Shown here piece by piece: positions 23,115-33,814 of a stretch of DNA of 64,000 bases. This DNA is from Ligustrum vulgare (lineage: Eukaryota; Streptophyta; Magnoliopsida; Lamiales; Oleaceae). Under the pieces are notes generated by a model. That model saw only the letters and a program-made list of their open reading frames with translations. It made no database searches and had not been told where the DNA came from. The position numbers and the translations under genes are program-made. The first letter of the stretch is position 1, and every line of letters starts with the position of its first letter. Where the stretch lies: positions 46,178,124 to 46,242,123 of the forward strand of contig OY743169.1 of assembly GCA_963555705.1 (NCBI GenBank), read 5' to 3'.

Positions 23115-23414
23115 GGTAAATCTTTTAAAATATTTTGCTGCTTACTTTCACGCGTTTTGAAAATAAAATATATTTTCCTTTTCTCGAGTTTTGATAAAGC
23201 TGGAAATAAAATATTAAATCGCCGAAAGGTGACAGCCTCGATACGATAAAAATATTCAAAAGTGGGCTGATTTTGTCAAAAGTAAATCTTTACTTTTTCA
23301 GAATCAATCAAAAACAGTAAATTTTTCCGGCTTTAAATAGCCAAACATATTTCATAGTTCAGACATCCCAAAATCACATCTTCTTCGTAAGTTTTCTCTT
23401 CTATACTATCAAAG
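23115..23414 (+). promoter_or_regulatory. Intergenic region and possible promoter of the LOG gene
   Basis: 300 bp without a frame. CTTTAAATAG at 23331-23340 lies 75 bp before the LOG ATG, a plausible TATA distance with a short leader. Small inverted matches occur (AAATCGCCGAAAGGTG near 23215). The same TTTAAATAG word precedes the upstream ORF. Confidence 0.4.
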
Positions 23415-24068
23415 ATGGAAGCACCAAAACTTCGACAGATCAAAACTATTTGTGTATTTTGTGGATCAAAAGTGGGGAAAGGCTTCGGTTATCTAGAAGC
23501 GGCTGTAGATCTTGGAAAGAAACTGGGGGAAAAAGGTATCACTCTTGTATATGGGGGTGGTAGCAGTGGTCTAATGGGTTGTGTTTCCCAATCTGCTCTT
23601 GCAGAGAAATCAAAAGTAATCGGTGTTATACCTGTCCCTTTGGTAGATGTTGCAGGCAAAACACGAGGGCATGAAGTTCAAACCTTATCCATCCATGAAC
23701 GCATAACTTGTATGCTATATGGTTCTGATGCCTTTATAGCCCTGCCCGGAGGTTTTGGTACCTTAGAAGAAATTTTTAACATTACCTCGTGGGCTCAACT
23801 AGATCTCCATACTAAGCCTATTGGGCTTCTGAATGTTAACAATTTCTTTGATGGTTTGTTAACCTTTCTTGATTATGCTGTGGAACAGGGATTCATCTCT
23901 CCATTTTCCAGAAGGCTTCTTATTTCTGCTCCTACTATTGATGAACTACTGGATAAGCTGCAGTCATATATCTCAATACAAGATCCAGCAGGAGTTAAGA
24001 TAGATTGGTCGCAAGGAAGGGGAATCAAGCGAAAATGGAGTCCGGTTAATGTAAACTTAACTCTTTGA
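23415..24068 (+). CDS. LOG: LOG-type cytokinin riboside 5'-monophosphate phosphoribohydrolase, intronless
   Basis: 217 residues, a normal length for plant LOG enzymes, which release free-base cytokinin from cytokinin nucleotides in one step in cytosol and nucleus. Visible motifs: N-terminal strand with VFCGS (14-18), nucleotide-binding loop VYGGGSSGLMG (45-55), HER (94-96) and the hallmark PGGFGTLEE (111-119; catalytic Glu at the end), then SWAQLDLHTKPIGLLNV (125-141). The Arg of the usual RK pair is kept but the Lys is Ile (97), and the GGGS-I-GLMG Ile is Ser. Plant LOG genes usually have several introns; this frame has none, so it was probably captured through RNA. It lies antisense inside a young LTR retrotransposon, next to a virus-like ORF. 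The tail (IDWSQGRGIKRK) resembles LOG10-type members. Whether it is expressed is unknown. Confidence 0.9.
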   Translation: MEAPKLRQIKTICVFCGSKVGKGFGYLEAAVDLGKKLGEKGITLVYGGGSSGLMGCVSQSALAEKSKVIGVIPVPLVDVAGKTRGHEVQTLSIHERITCMLYGSDAFIALPGGFGTLEEIFNITSWAQLDLHTKPIGLLNVNNFFDGLLTFLDYAVEQGFISPFSRRLLISAPTIDELLDKLQSYISIQDPAGVKIDWSQGRGIKRKWSPVNVNLTL

Positions 24069-24440
24069 ATCTTAGAATAGGTGGGGGTAGAGTACGGAGT
24101 ATTCTCACTCTCGAGACACCCCTCCATTTACTAGGATTTCCTTCATGTTTAAATCTTGTGTGTACTTCAAAGATTCTAGGTGGTAGATTACGGAGTATTC
24201 TTACTCTCGAAACACACCTCTTTGAAGGTTTCTCTTTATATCCTCAAAAGATCAGAGGTGGTAGGATACGGCTACTCCGGAAACACATCTCTCATTCTGA
24301 GGATCTTTCCATGTTTTTCTCTTATGCTTTTGTGTGTTTCATGTATTTCCTTTCCAGTGTGACTCTTGTGTGTTCTCCTTATGAGAAAATAATAAAATTT
24401 CTGCTATCATCTACTAAATCTCGTTTGTGATGTAAATGAT
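24069..24440 (+). other. Structured 3' region of the LOG cassette with three hairpin-like modules
   Basis: Three related modules lie at about 24076-24125, 24174-24235 and 24252-24300, each AGGTGG..TACGG(AGTATTCTNACTC)..ACAC..CCTC-like. In module B, AGGTG can pair with CACCT and GAGTA with TACTC. In module C the outer stem becomes AGGTG with CATCT, kept by a G-U pair. AATAATAAAA at 24388-24397 could serve as a polyadenylation signal. The structure suggests an RNA element retained from the captured transcript. Confidence 0.55.
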
Positions 24441-25242
24441 CTTGCATGTCTAACCTTAATTCCTTTAGTGGATGCTTATCATATTATGCTCTTAATTCCA
24501 AATGATAAAATTCTGGATAGAGTCTCCCTTGTAATTTGGACTTATCCAAACCATAAGTATACTTCATAACTCACAATAATAAATAACTCCACATTTGATC
24601 ACAACGATCTAAAAATATTGAAAACGATTCCAACACTTCAATATCATCAAAATATCCCATAATTCAATTCATAATTCCTCAACATAGAAATTTCAAATCA
24701 TATTTTTCAATATCACAATATTACTTCCTTCCATACCTTAATTGGCTAAAAAGTTACTCATACTTATAAATATATGCCATAAATCATATTCCCAAAATTT
24801 ATTCACAAAGCCAAACTTCATAATAAATTTCTCTTCAACATAGAGGCATAAAAAATTAACTCAACATAATATCCATTACTTAATTCTCAATAAAATCATA
24901 TTATTCCCATTATGCTCAACACTCGTTTTCTTAAAAAAATTTCTCATAATCATTAAAGCATATAAGTTATGACAAAGCATAACAACATCATTATTTTCGA
25001 AGAAATACATTCTTATTTCTCATAAATCATAAGTATCCGAAATACTCTTCATTCTTTCTCATAAATCAATAAAATGAGTATTCGAAATACTGAAATAACT
25101 TTAAACATCATAAACTTCTTTACCTCGGAGTTGGTGGAACGAATGATGGCAGTGGCAATCTTCATCAATAAAATTTTATAATGGAAAATGTTTCTTGAAA
25201 ATTCTTTTTGAAAATTTTTCCAGTCTACAGAAACGCAGACTA
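24441..25242. other. Non-coding interior and leader of the LOG-carrying element
   Basis: No gene seen. 24510-24560 (GATAGAGTCTCCCTTGTAA...GGACTTA) resembles 11955-11985 in the old Tekay-like LTR. 25120-25240 matches in reverse the leader of the element at 41988 (44045-44150), including the stretch around its GTCTAC / GTAGAC pair. Confidence 0.55.
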
Positions 25243-25254
25243 GCTCTGATACCA
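25243..25254 (-). other. tRNA-iMet primer-binding site
   Basis: The minus strand reads TGGTATCAGAGC, 3 bases inside the LTR starting at 25258. Confidence 0.9.
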
Positions 25255-25257
25255 ACT

Positions 25258-28027
25258 TGTAGCGCCCCGAGTTCCGTATACCCGATTCACTACGTCATTT
25301 TCTGTCTAAATTTTTTTCGAATAATATTTTTGCGGAAGAAATAATTGAAATTCATTTTTGGCAACATTAAATAAACTGTAATGGCCGCTAAAATTGAAAA
25401 CATTTATGAAACCATTTGAAATAGTAAATCGAACCATTAATATTGTAAAGAAATTGCCAATATCATAATTTCTCAAATAAATGAACTTCTCTAAATTATT
25501 CGATTATTTGGAAAATACGGAAATCATTAAAGTCAAACTTTCAACCGTTCAACGATTATTGCCACCATCATTCATCGCTCGCCACCGTCTCCGAAATCTG
25601 CAAAACTGTTAAAAAGTAGGGTGAGTATTTCATGGGGGAAATACTCAGTAGACTCATCGCAAATTAATTTAATTTATAAGATGATTAAACACATAAATCC
25701 CGGCTCTTTATAAAACGGGCATTGATAGAGCTTCTTTATAAAACTGTTCTTGATAAAACTCATATTGTGCATTACAGCACGGGACATATTTTGCAAATCA
25801 TATGCTCTTTGAAAACATCTCTTTGAAAACAGTTCTTTGAAAACCATATACTTATAAAACATTTTAATTATGCCAAGCATAATTTCTTTTGAAAGCATAA
25901 CATAAGATAGGATTGAAATCCTCATAAACATAAGAATTTTACCGAACTTAGGTGGTAAGAATTCTTATGTAGTAAAATCATAATAACAGTAAGTTTTCAT
26001 CATAACATAGGATAAAAACCAAATTCTCATAAACATAAGAATTTTACCGAACTTAGGTGGCAAGAATTCTTATGTAGTAAGTATACCAAGCATAATTTTC
26101 TGAAATTCATAGGGATCAATTGCATCATATCATAAGATAGGATCGAAATCCTCATAAACATATGCGACAGGAATTTTACCGAACTTAGGTGGTAAATCCT
26201 CATAAACATATGGAAAGATAGGAATTTTACCGAACTTCGTGGCAAATCCTCATAAACATAGGAGACACAAGAATGTTACCGAACTTAGGTGGCAAGAATT
26301 CTTATGTGTAGCGCTACTAAAACTCCGGTCCCCTTAACATATCATAACTTATCATATGGGACCCAAAACAATCTTGGTAGATTGATTTCATAGCAATGAT
26401 CCAAAAAAAACATTTTCGTGAAGCATAGGGTATACTTACTTTTCGTAAAAACATAAAGTATATTTTCTTTTCATAAAAACATACTTACTTTTCATAACAA
26501 CATAAGGTATATTTACCTTTCATAAAAACATACTTGTTTTTCTTAAAAATTGACTTTCACAAGTCACATGACATTCATATGAAATCATAATTTAAATCAA
26601 TTAATAAGTGCGAGTCTACCTCAAATCCGACGAGTGCAAAGTTGAGCGGGAATGACTTCAATTTCTTTAAATTCTCCGTACGCTTCGTCTTTAGCCAATA
26701 AGTCACTTTAGTATATCGAATATATAGTTCAAAATGATAAATTATAATTTTGAGGACTAAAATTGATGTTTTTGAAAGTTGAGGGACTAAAATGAATATC
26801 TTTGAAAGTTGAGGGACTAAAATGAATATCTTTTAAAACCTTTGGTTTTAAAATCAAATGAATTAAATCAGCAAGGACTGAAATGATAAGTTTGAAGCTA
26901 AAAGGGCTGGAATAATCACTTTAAAACATGTAGGGACTGATATAAAACATTTTCAATCTTGAGGACCGATTTGCAAATTCTGAAAATTAAAATATAATAT
27001 CAAAATATATCTCGTCTCTCTCTATTTCGGATCAGATAGAGAGAGAAGTTTGAGAGGGGAGCGAGAGACGGAGGACGTCTCTGCCGGCGGTTTCGCCGGT
27101 CACAGCACCGGCGCCGGGTACGACGAGTGACGAGGGTGCAATTATGATAGTTTCTGGGCTGATTTGTGTATCTATTGTGCGAGGATCGGGGCTTCAAGCG
27201 GCGATTTCCGGCGAGAAATGGTGATTGAGGTAAGAAATGAATACTGATTCATGGGTTTGGGTTTTGATTTGGGTATTTGGAGTTAGGCAGAGACGATTTC
27301 ATGTGGTGGCTGGTGGTGGTGCTGATGATGCAGTATGGATGGACGTTGGTGGTGACGATGCTGGGTATCGAAGTTGTGATCTGGATATTGAAACTGGCCA
27401 GGGTGGCTGCAGTGTGGTGATGATTGGCTGAAGCCGGATTGTGTGGTTCGATCAATGACTCTGGTTGTGGTGATTGCAATTTGGTTGATGGTGATACCTT
27501 GGAGCTGCAGATGCAGAGTGCAGACAGTAGTATGCTTTGCAGGTTCAGATGATGGTTCAATTGGTGATAAAGGAGAAGAAAGGTGCTAGAAAATGGAGCT
27601 GTAAAGTAAAGGTAGGGGTTGTAACGGTAATGTGGAAAAGAAAACGCGTGGGGTGTGGTGATGATGGTGTTTTGTGGAATCTAGGTAGGTGGGGTTAGAT
27701 TAGGTGATTAGATATAATTTTGGATAATACACGTATTTAAAACAGATATATTTTGGACTTAAAATAATTTGATAATGATCATTGGGATATTTTAATAAAT
27801 TTGGAATTCAAAATGATTTTGAAAATAATACTTTGAATAAATAATTAAAATAACATAATTTTAGAAATTCGGATTTTAATTTAAAATCGAACAAATTCGA
27901 TATTTCTTGACTTGGCTAGACGAATCCGTCGCGGCGTTAACTTCAAAATAATAAATGAAATAGTAGCGACACAATTTTCTAAATATTAAAATAATTATTT
28001 ATTGCATAAAAATTCTGGGTCGCTATA
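25258..28027 (-). repeat. 5' LTR of the LOG-carrying element
   Basis: Same length and content as 18997-21766, shifted by 6261. Its hairpin array is at 25916-26306. Confidence 0.93.
25916..26306. repeat. Hairpin array in the LTR (copy 2)
   Basis: Identical by eye to 19655-20045. Confidence 0.8.
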
Positions 28028-29037
28028 TAAGCCAATGTGCTATTGAGCGAAATGCTCTAATGACCAAGGCAGCGTACTCATGGGCGTAAAAGAATGCTCT
28101 ATGGTGACCTCGTGTTTATAGAAAGCACCATTATATGCATGGTGTACAATCCTAATATGGGAAGGGCCCAAAGTAAGAGATAAAGAAAGTATTGAAAAGT
28201 GAAGCACCTTATCTTTCACGCATGTCAGTTTTCAAAGAAGAAAGAAAAGAAAAGAAAGAAAGTATAAGAAAAGTGAAACATTAACACTCATGCATATCAC
28301 TTCATGCGTTACATTCATGTCATATTATATTAATTATTTGAATGTGGCTATATGAACTAAATGTTGTGAATATGATATGAGTTGATTATCAAATGATATG
28401 TTGAAGTGATTATGATTTCATTCACATATATTAGAGATAATATCAAAGTTAAAAAGTAAAGTGTATGATTTATATTCATTCATAAATTAAAGTTTGAAAT
28501 TAACCTCTTATTACATGTATTAAGTTTTATTCATTGGACCTCGTGGTTCACAGTCATTTCATGACTTTCTTTATATTCAAAAGAGATGAATGACTTAGTC
28601 CTTTTGTACCTAGAACTAAATTTGGAATAAAAATCTTATTCTTCTAGCATTTAAAATTTAAATACCATTTGAGGGTTAGTTTTGAGATGTATAGGTAGAT
28701 TTTTGTGAAAAGAAATGGGCCTAATATTTTAAAGTTCCGGTTAATGTTTAAATATCATTCTTATGTAAGTGTTGAAATTGTTTTTGACTCGATTGATATT
28801 AAAATGTTAAAGTCAAAGTAAGGATGATAATCTTAAAAATTTAACAGGTAAACTCATTGTTTACAACAATTAAAATGGTTCTAAATAAGTTTAGAAAGAG
28901 TTTTTGGTAAATATAGTAAATTTGCCCTGTTTCTTAAAATACACTACTAGCATCTACCTATAACTATGTTCTCAGTTCATTTTACGGTACTAGTAGCTTC
29001 CTAAAAAAATATTAGCAAAAAAATTGGGGTCGTGACA

Positions 29038-30747
29038 TCTGTGTAGTTGGACTTATAGTACTTTATACATACTCATTACCATAAGTTTATGAGGCAATAT
29101 ATCTTTCACATTAAAAAGAAAATTGAGTGTGGGAAAGGAGCTTGAGGATGGATCACATGTGGTTATTGAATGTAAAAATGTTACAAGTCATTGGGAGAAA
29201 AGTATATTTTAAGAGGTGTGAGCTTCAAGGTGAACTTTCTTTGAATTTGGTTGTTCAATTGTTTGAATGTTTAAAGCTTCTTTTTCTCCTATGTACTAAA
29301 ATTATCTTCTCATAATGCTAAGTATTATTTATATTGCATATTTTGAAGTGAAAGTTGTGGCACCTAGCACACAAAGACGTCTCTCTTTGAAAAGCATGTC
29401 AAACGTAAAAATAATCTACTCAATAAAGTTATTTTTTTTGTGTTGGGTTTTAACCCAAAAATATCTTAGACAATTGATTTTCTTGTTAAAGTGGTTAACT
29501 TGGAGACCAAGTTAAATGTGAAAAGAAAAGGAAGATAATCCTTTTGATATGAATTTCTTTCCTTATTCTGATTATTCTACTTTAAAAATGAAACATCTTG
29601 GGACACAAGTAATACACTTTTTGAGTTATGTTTATCTATAAATATATATGTTAAGAAACTACATTAATTGCATATTGACTAGAAAGTTTTGTGAGGAAAA
29701 ATGTAGTCTAACATCTTGGTTTTTCTTGGTTTCTTTGTGGATTGTACAAAGAAGTAGAAGTAGAAATTTGTAAATTTGAAAAGCTTGATTTTTTTTTCCT
29801 ACAATACTTGTAGGGTTTAGTGAGTGCAAATTCTATATAATTATAACAATTTATTATTTAATGAAAGCTTTGGCAGTCCGTAAATTTTGCGTTTTTATTT
29901 TATTTCTTATTGGCTCAATTATTTTTTGAACATCAAAATTCCTGTGAATTAATTAGAGAGAGAATTTGTGTGTAATTCCCAACATTTTGTACCTATGTTG
30001 TTATTAATGAAGTCTTTAGAATGATATTATCCATTAGAGTTTTTTTGACTAAATTTACTAGTTTCGAAACTTAAACTAATAAGAATCAACTCAGAATGTT
30101 AAATCGTACTAAATTTCATGCGCGCACGTGGAGACACTAGTATTTGGAAAATAAATCTGTGCTATGCAATATTATGGTAGATTTGTCAGCATTGTGATTC
30201 CTGCAAAACGAATTATTTTTGTTCATTAAAGACATATAGTCATTAAATTAAGGATATAGCCTCCATTTGATAAAATTGTTTATAAACAATACATTTCTTT
30301 AAATTATTTTTTAATTACAGATATTTTTCAAAATTATTTTTTAACCATATATTTTAACCTAAAAATATCACATTCTTTTTTCAAAAAAAAAAAAAACATT
30401 TATCAAACGAAGACATAGAAGTAATAAAAATAAAGGACGTATTTGAGTTATGTCAATCTTTTTCAATATTTTTTCAAATATGTCTTGTGTGGCTAGAACG
30501 GTAGAACATAGACTTATGTCAGCTAGAACACCATCCTAAATTAATATCGACTAGGCCATTGTTTGGCAAAATTATTTTTAAACATGTTTTTAAATAATAC
30601 AATTTTTCAAACAATTTTTTAACCATATATATTTTTCAAAATTACTTTTCAATCGCATATTTTACTTCAAAAATATTATATTCTTTGTTTTAAAATTGAG
30701 TGCAGTTTTAGGTTCTTACATCTACTCTACATATTTTATATTTCGAG
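29038..30747. other. Intergenic AT-rich DNA
   Basis: No supportable gene, RNA or complete element was seen. Short frames at 29127-29515 have no recognisable content. Two similar AT-rich blocks with AATTATTTTT.AACCATATATTTT occur near 30295-30375 and 30570-30670, a degenerate duplication. Confidence 0.5.
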
Positions 30748-32738
30748 TGTAGCGATCGGAAATTTTTCGCTACTTTTAAATAAAATATTATAAAGACGTG
30801 TCTCTACGACTTATCTCATTTATTTTAAAAGAATATTCGTGTAGCCAAGTATTAAGTGAAATTTAAATTTATCTTAATTGTAGTCAAATTTCAAATTTTA
30901 TTAAAAATATTCCAATATTACAAATAATTTTATTTTATTCTATTTTATTTTTAAAAAAATCCCAAAATTCAAAATTTAAATTCTTAAAACCCAATTTTTA
31001 TCCAAATTAAATTCCAACTTAATTTCTTTTCAAAATTTGAAAAAAATCCAAGTTTATCAATCTGATTTTACAATTATCCTGGGAATTATTTTTGATTAAT
31101 CCTGAATTCAACTTTATCATCTCCCAACCCACGTTTACTGATAAGATTATGCAATTTCAATCCAAGTGCAAGACTAACCTATCCAGTCATTATAATGTCG
31201 TTCACCATAACCAGTTCTCTGTCACTCATGGCAAAAACATAAACCAGGTAAAAATCTTCACTGAATTATGTCTTTCCATAATCGGCAGCCACTGCATTTG
31301 CCCAAACTAGACCTCTAACTCCCATAGCCGATCTTCCCACCACCCACAATCTGCAATACGAGATTCGCACACACCGCCGCATCAATCAAAAACCAAAAAT
31401 CTATCACTCCCAACAGGACCACAGCCACCACCGAACCACAGTCAACCAACCGCCACTGCCTTCCACCAAAAACCACCTACTGTCCGAATCCTCAAAGCCA
31501 ACTCTAAAACCCAAAATCCAAAACAAACCCAGAAATAAACCAAGAAGCCCAAGTACTTACCTTGGCCGCCGGATATTTTTGCCGGAAAATGCAGTCACAA
31601 TCTGAAACCCAATCCTCGATTTTCATCCAAAAACTAGTCCCAAAACCCTTTTCTTTCACACCCTCACACATGCCCTTCCCATCGCTGCCACGTAACGACG
31701 GCGACATCACCGGTTTCACTGCCGGAAGCAGCCCTTATCGGAGAGGGCTCCGTCACCTGCTCTCTGTCTCTTCTCCTCTCTGCGTAAATGAATCAGAGAG
31801 AGAGTGTGTGTGTTTTCCTTTAAAATTTGATTTTGTGGAAATTACACCTTAGCCCCAACTTTGAAAAGTATTCAATTTCAGTCCTTATATTTTAAAAGTT
31901 TTAATTTCACTTTCAAAATACTATTTCAGACCCTAGACCCTTAATTTCAGTTTTCTTTAAGATTTCAATTTAGTCCTAAGATTTTATTTATCACTTAAGT
32001 CTTTAATTTCGAAATTAATAATTTAATTAATTTTCTCTTGGCTAGACGAATCATTTGGAGAACCAAAATATTGACGTGCTATTCTCGCTCCACTTTTGTG
32101 AACTAGTTAAGTTTGAGGTTGAATCGCGCCCCATTAATTAGTTTAGATTATAATTGCATGTCTTTATGTGGATTTACGTGATTTATATGCTTAATTGTAT
32201 GAGACGAGACAAGAATATATCTTATGAGATAAATTGAGAAATTATGTTATGCATATCATAACTTATATGCTTTATTGCATAAGATGAGAATATGTTCATT
32301 CACACTCCTTATGTGATGCTTATGATGAGAATTTGAGAATGACACTGTATTTTTTGCATAATTTCGTGTTCAATTATTCTGTAAATTAATTATTGGAGAT
32401 GAGTCTACTGAGTATTTCTTTTCGAAATGCTCATCCCGTTATTTTAACAAATTTTGCAGATTTCGGAGACGGTGGCGAATGATGGGAAAAAATGGCAAAT
32501 CATTAATAGAAATTATTTTAAAGTTGTGTTTTTATGAACTCCATTATTTCATTGTGTTGAAATTTAGAATTTTACGAATTTCGCCAAGTTGTTTATTTTA
32601 TTTTAATTTTCGTTACATTTTTCAATCAATAAATGTGATGTTTGAGATTTTATTATTTTTCTGCAATAAATTTTATTCGAAAGTTAGATTTTAAAGAATG
32701 AAGTGACATTCCGAATTTCACGAAAATCGAGGGTTACA
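30748..32738 (+). mobile_element. Solo LTR (1991 bp), Tekay-like, flanked by TCGAG duplications
   Basis: Starts TGTAGCGATCGG and ends GGGTTACA, with TCGAG at 30743-30747 and 32739-32743. Its 3' half is clearly related to the LTR of the element at 41988: both carry the stretches around ATTGGAGATGAGTCTACTGA / ATTGGTGATGAGTCTACTGA, CGGAGACGGTGGCGAATGA and TTTTAAAGAA(T/C)GAAGTG. No internal region remains. Confidence 0.88.
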
Positions 32739-32743
32739 TCGAG

Positions 32744-33814
32744 AGTCAAATGAGCCCTATTTTATAACAGAAAAGTTATGGTGCCCAAAGGGCCACCATA
32801 ACATCACCCCCACCTGCTTATGTAGCGGGTGAGGATTGGTTAAGGGTAGGTGGAGGGAAAGGCCTAAAAATGGGAATATCTTAACATTGTGGTATTTTAT
32901 AACTACCTACCCACGCCAAGGGGAAAGGGCCCACAAAGGAGCACCACCTTAACATTGGGGGTATTTTATAACTATCAAGATTTGTGTCCATGTGTGGAGA
33001 TATTTTATCCCATTAAATGATTGGTTCTCACTGTCAGTTGATTGTTCACGGTTAGAGTGAAATTTTATGTATATATATATTTAGTTTGTAACCTAAGACC
33101 TGCACCACTTTTGTATAGTCTAGGATATTTTGTTGCTTTACTCCACTTCCATGTGAAATGAAAAGTGTTGACATATAAAAATACTCAATTTGAAGGCCCA
33201 ACATGAAGGTCCAAAACATAAGAGTCCATTACAAATCATAGGGTGATGTGGAGGAGTATGGGCGATTACAAGAGCATTAGAGGGATTGGGCGATCAAGCC
33301 ATTTAGGAGTGAAGGAATGGCTCTTACAACTCATCCAGAAATCCATATGGTTATATATAAACGGTTTCCGCATCATGAGCGATTGAAGGATATCACGGGA
33401 AGTTGCTTGGTTTAAAGTAGTGGATGTCAGTTACACAATGAAGTGGGCGACGGTTATGCAAAATGGTGGACGACAATTACTACATGCAAGTTACAAATTG
33501 AAGGCAGCAAGTTAGAGATTCAAATAGTAGTAGGTAATTTATTTCGATATGTATATATATAGTAGAAGTTTAGAAGGACCAAAAAATCAAAACTCTCAAA
33601 ACAAAGATGTAATCTTTTATCTTAGATCGTAGAATATATCCTAGTTTAAAATTGTGTGCTTCCGCCCCTTGGAGGCGTCTTGTGTAATCAAGTTTTTCTT
33701 AGTGCAGACACCCCTTTTTAGGAATTTATCTCAAGAGTTCTGTCCCTTAAAATTTTGTCTGATCCCTTTTAATTGTTAGCTCGAGCGAAACCACACCTGC
33801 GTAAAACAATTTAA
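32744..33814. other. Intergenic or LTR-like DNA upstream of a gag remnant
   Basis: No coding support. CTTGGAGGCGTCTTGTGTAA and the segment to 33780 look like the end of an LTR and a leader, because a gag remnant starts directly afterwards. An LTR partner and primer site were not found. Confidence 0.4.

Larger units (their letters stand above)
18997..28027 (-). mobile_element. Young Tekay-derived LTR retrotransposon carrying a LOG gene and a virus-like ORF
   Basis: Two 2770-bp direct LTRs (18997-21766 and 25258-28027, constant offset 6261) flank a 3.5-kb interior. The perfect duplication TAAGC lies at 18992-18996 and 28028-28032. In minus orientation the parts are: 5' LTR on the right, tRNA-iMet primer site 25243-25254, a leader like that of the element at 41988, a captured cassette (22517-24440) in antisense orientation, a chromodomain scrap, a polypurine tract and the 3' LTR. 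Gag, protease, RT and integrase core are absent, so it must have been moved by a partner element. By-eye comparison found no difference between LTRs, suggesting very recent insertion. Confidence 0.93.
16812..29037 (+). repeat. Long LTR-like block split by the LOG-carrying element
   Basis: The left part (16812-18996) begins TGTAAAACCCCAATTTTTT and the right part (28033-29037) ends AAAAAAATTGGGGTCGTGACA minus its first base, an inverted terminal pair typical of an LTR. Removing the insertion plus one TAAGC copy joins the halves into about 3.2 kb. It probably is the 3' LTR of the Tat-like element, but no matching target duplication was seen at its ends. It has no supportable gene. Imperfect tandem repeats occupy 17750-18480. 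Confidence 0.5.

Noticed and set aside
23415..24068. LOG as an ordinary host gene that merely lies near repeats
   Set aside because: It lacks introns and sits between two matching LTRs with a shared target duplication, so it belongs to the element.
16812..29037. Target duplication for the long LTR-like block
   Set aside because: Flanks ACAAA and TCTGT do not match; the outer partner LTR may be elsewhere, so no duplication is claimed.
29127..29515. Two short plus-strand genes
   Set aside because: No motif, biased composition and no neighbour support.
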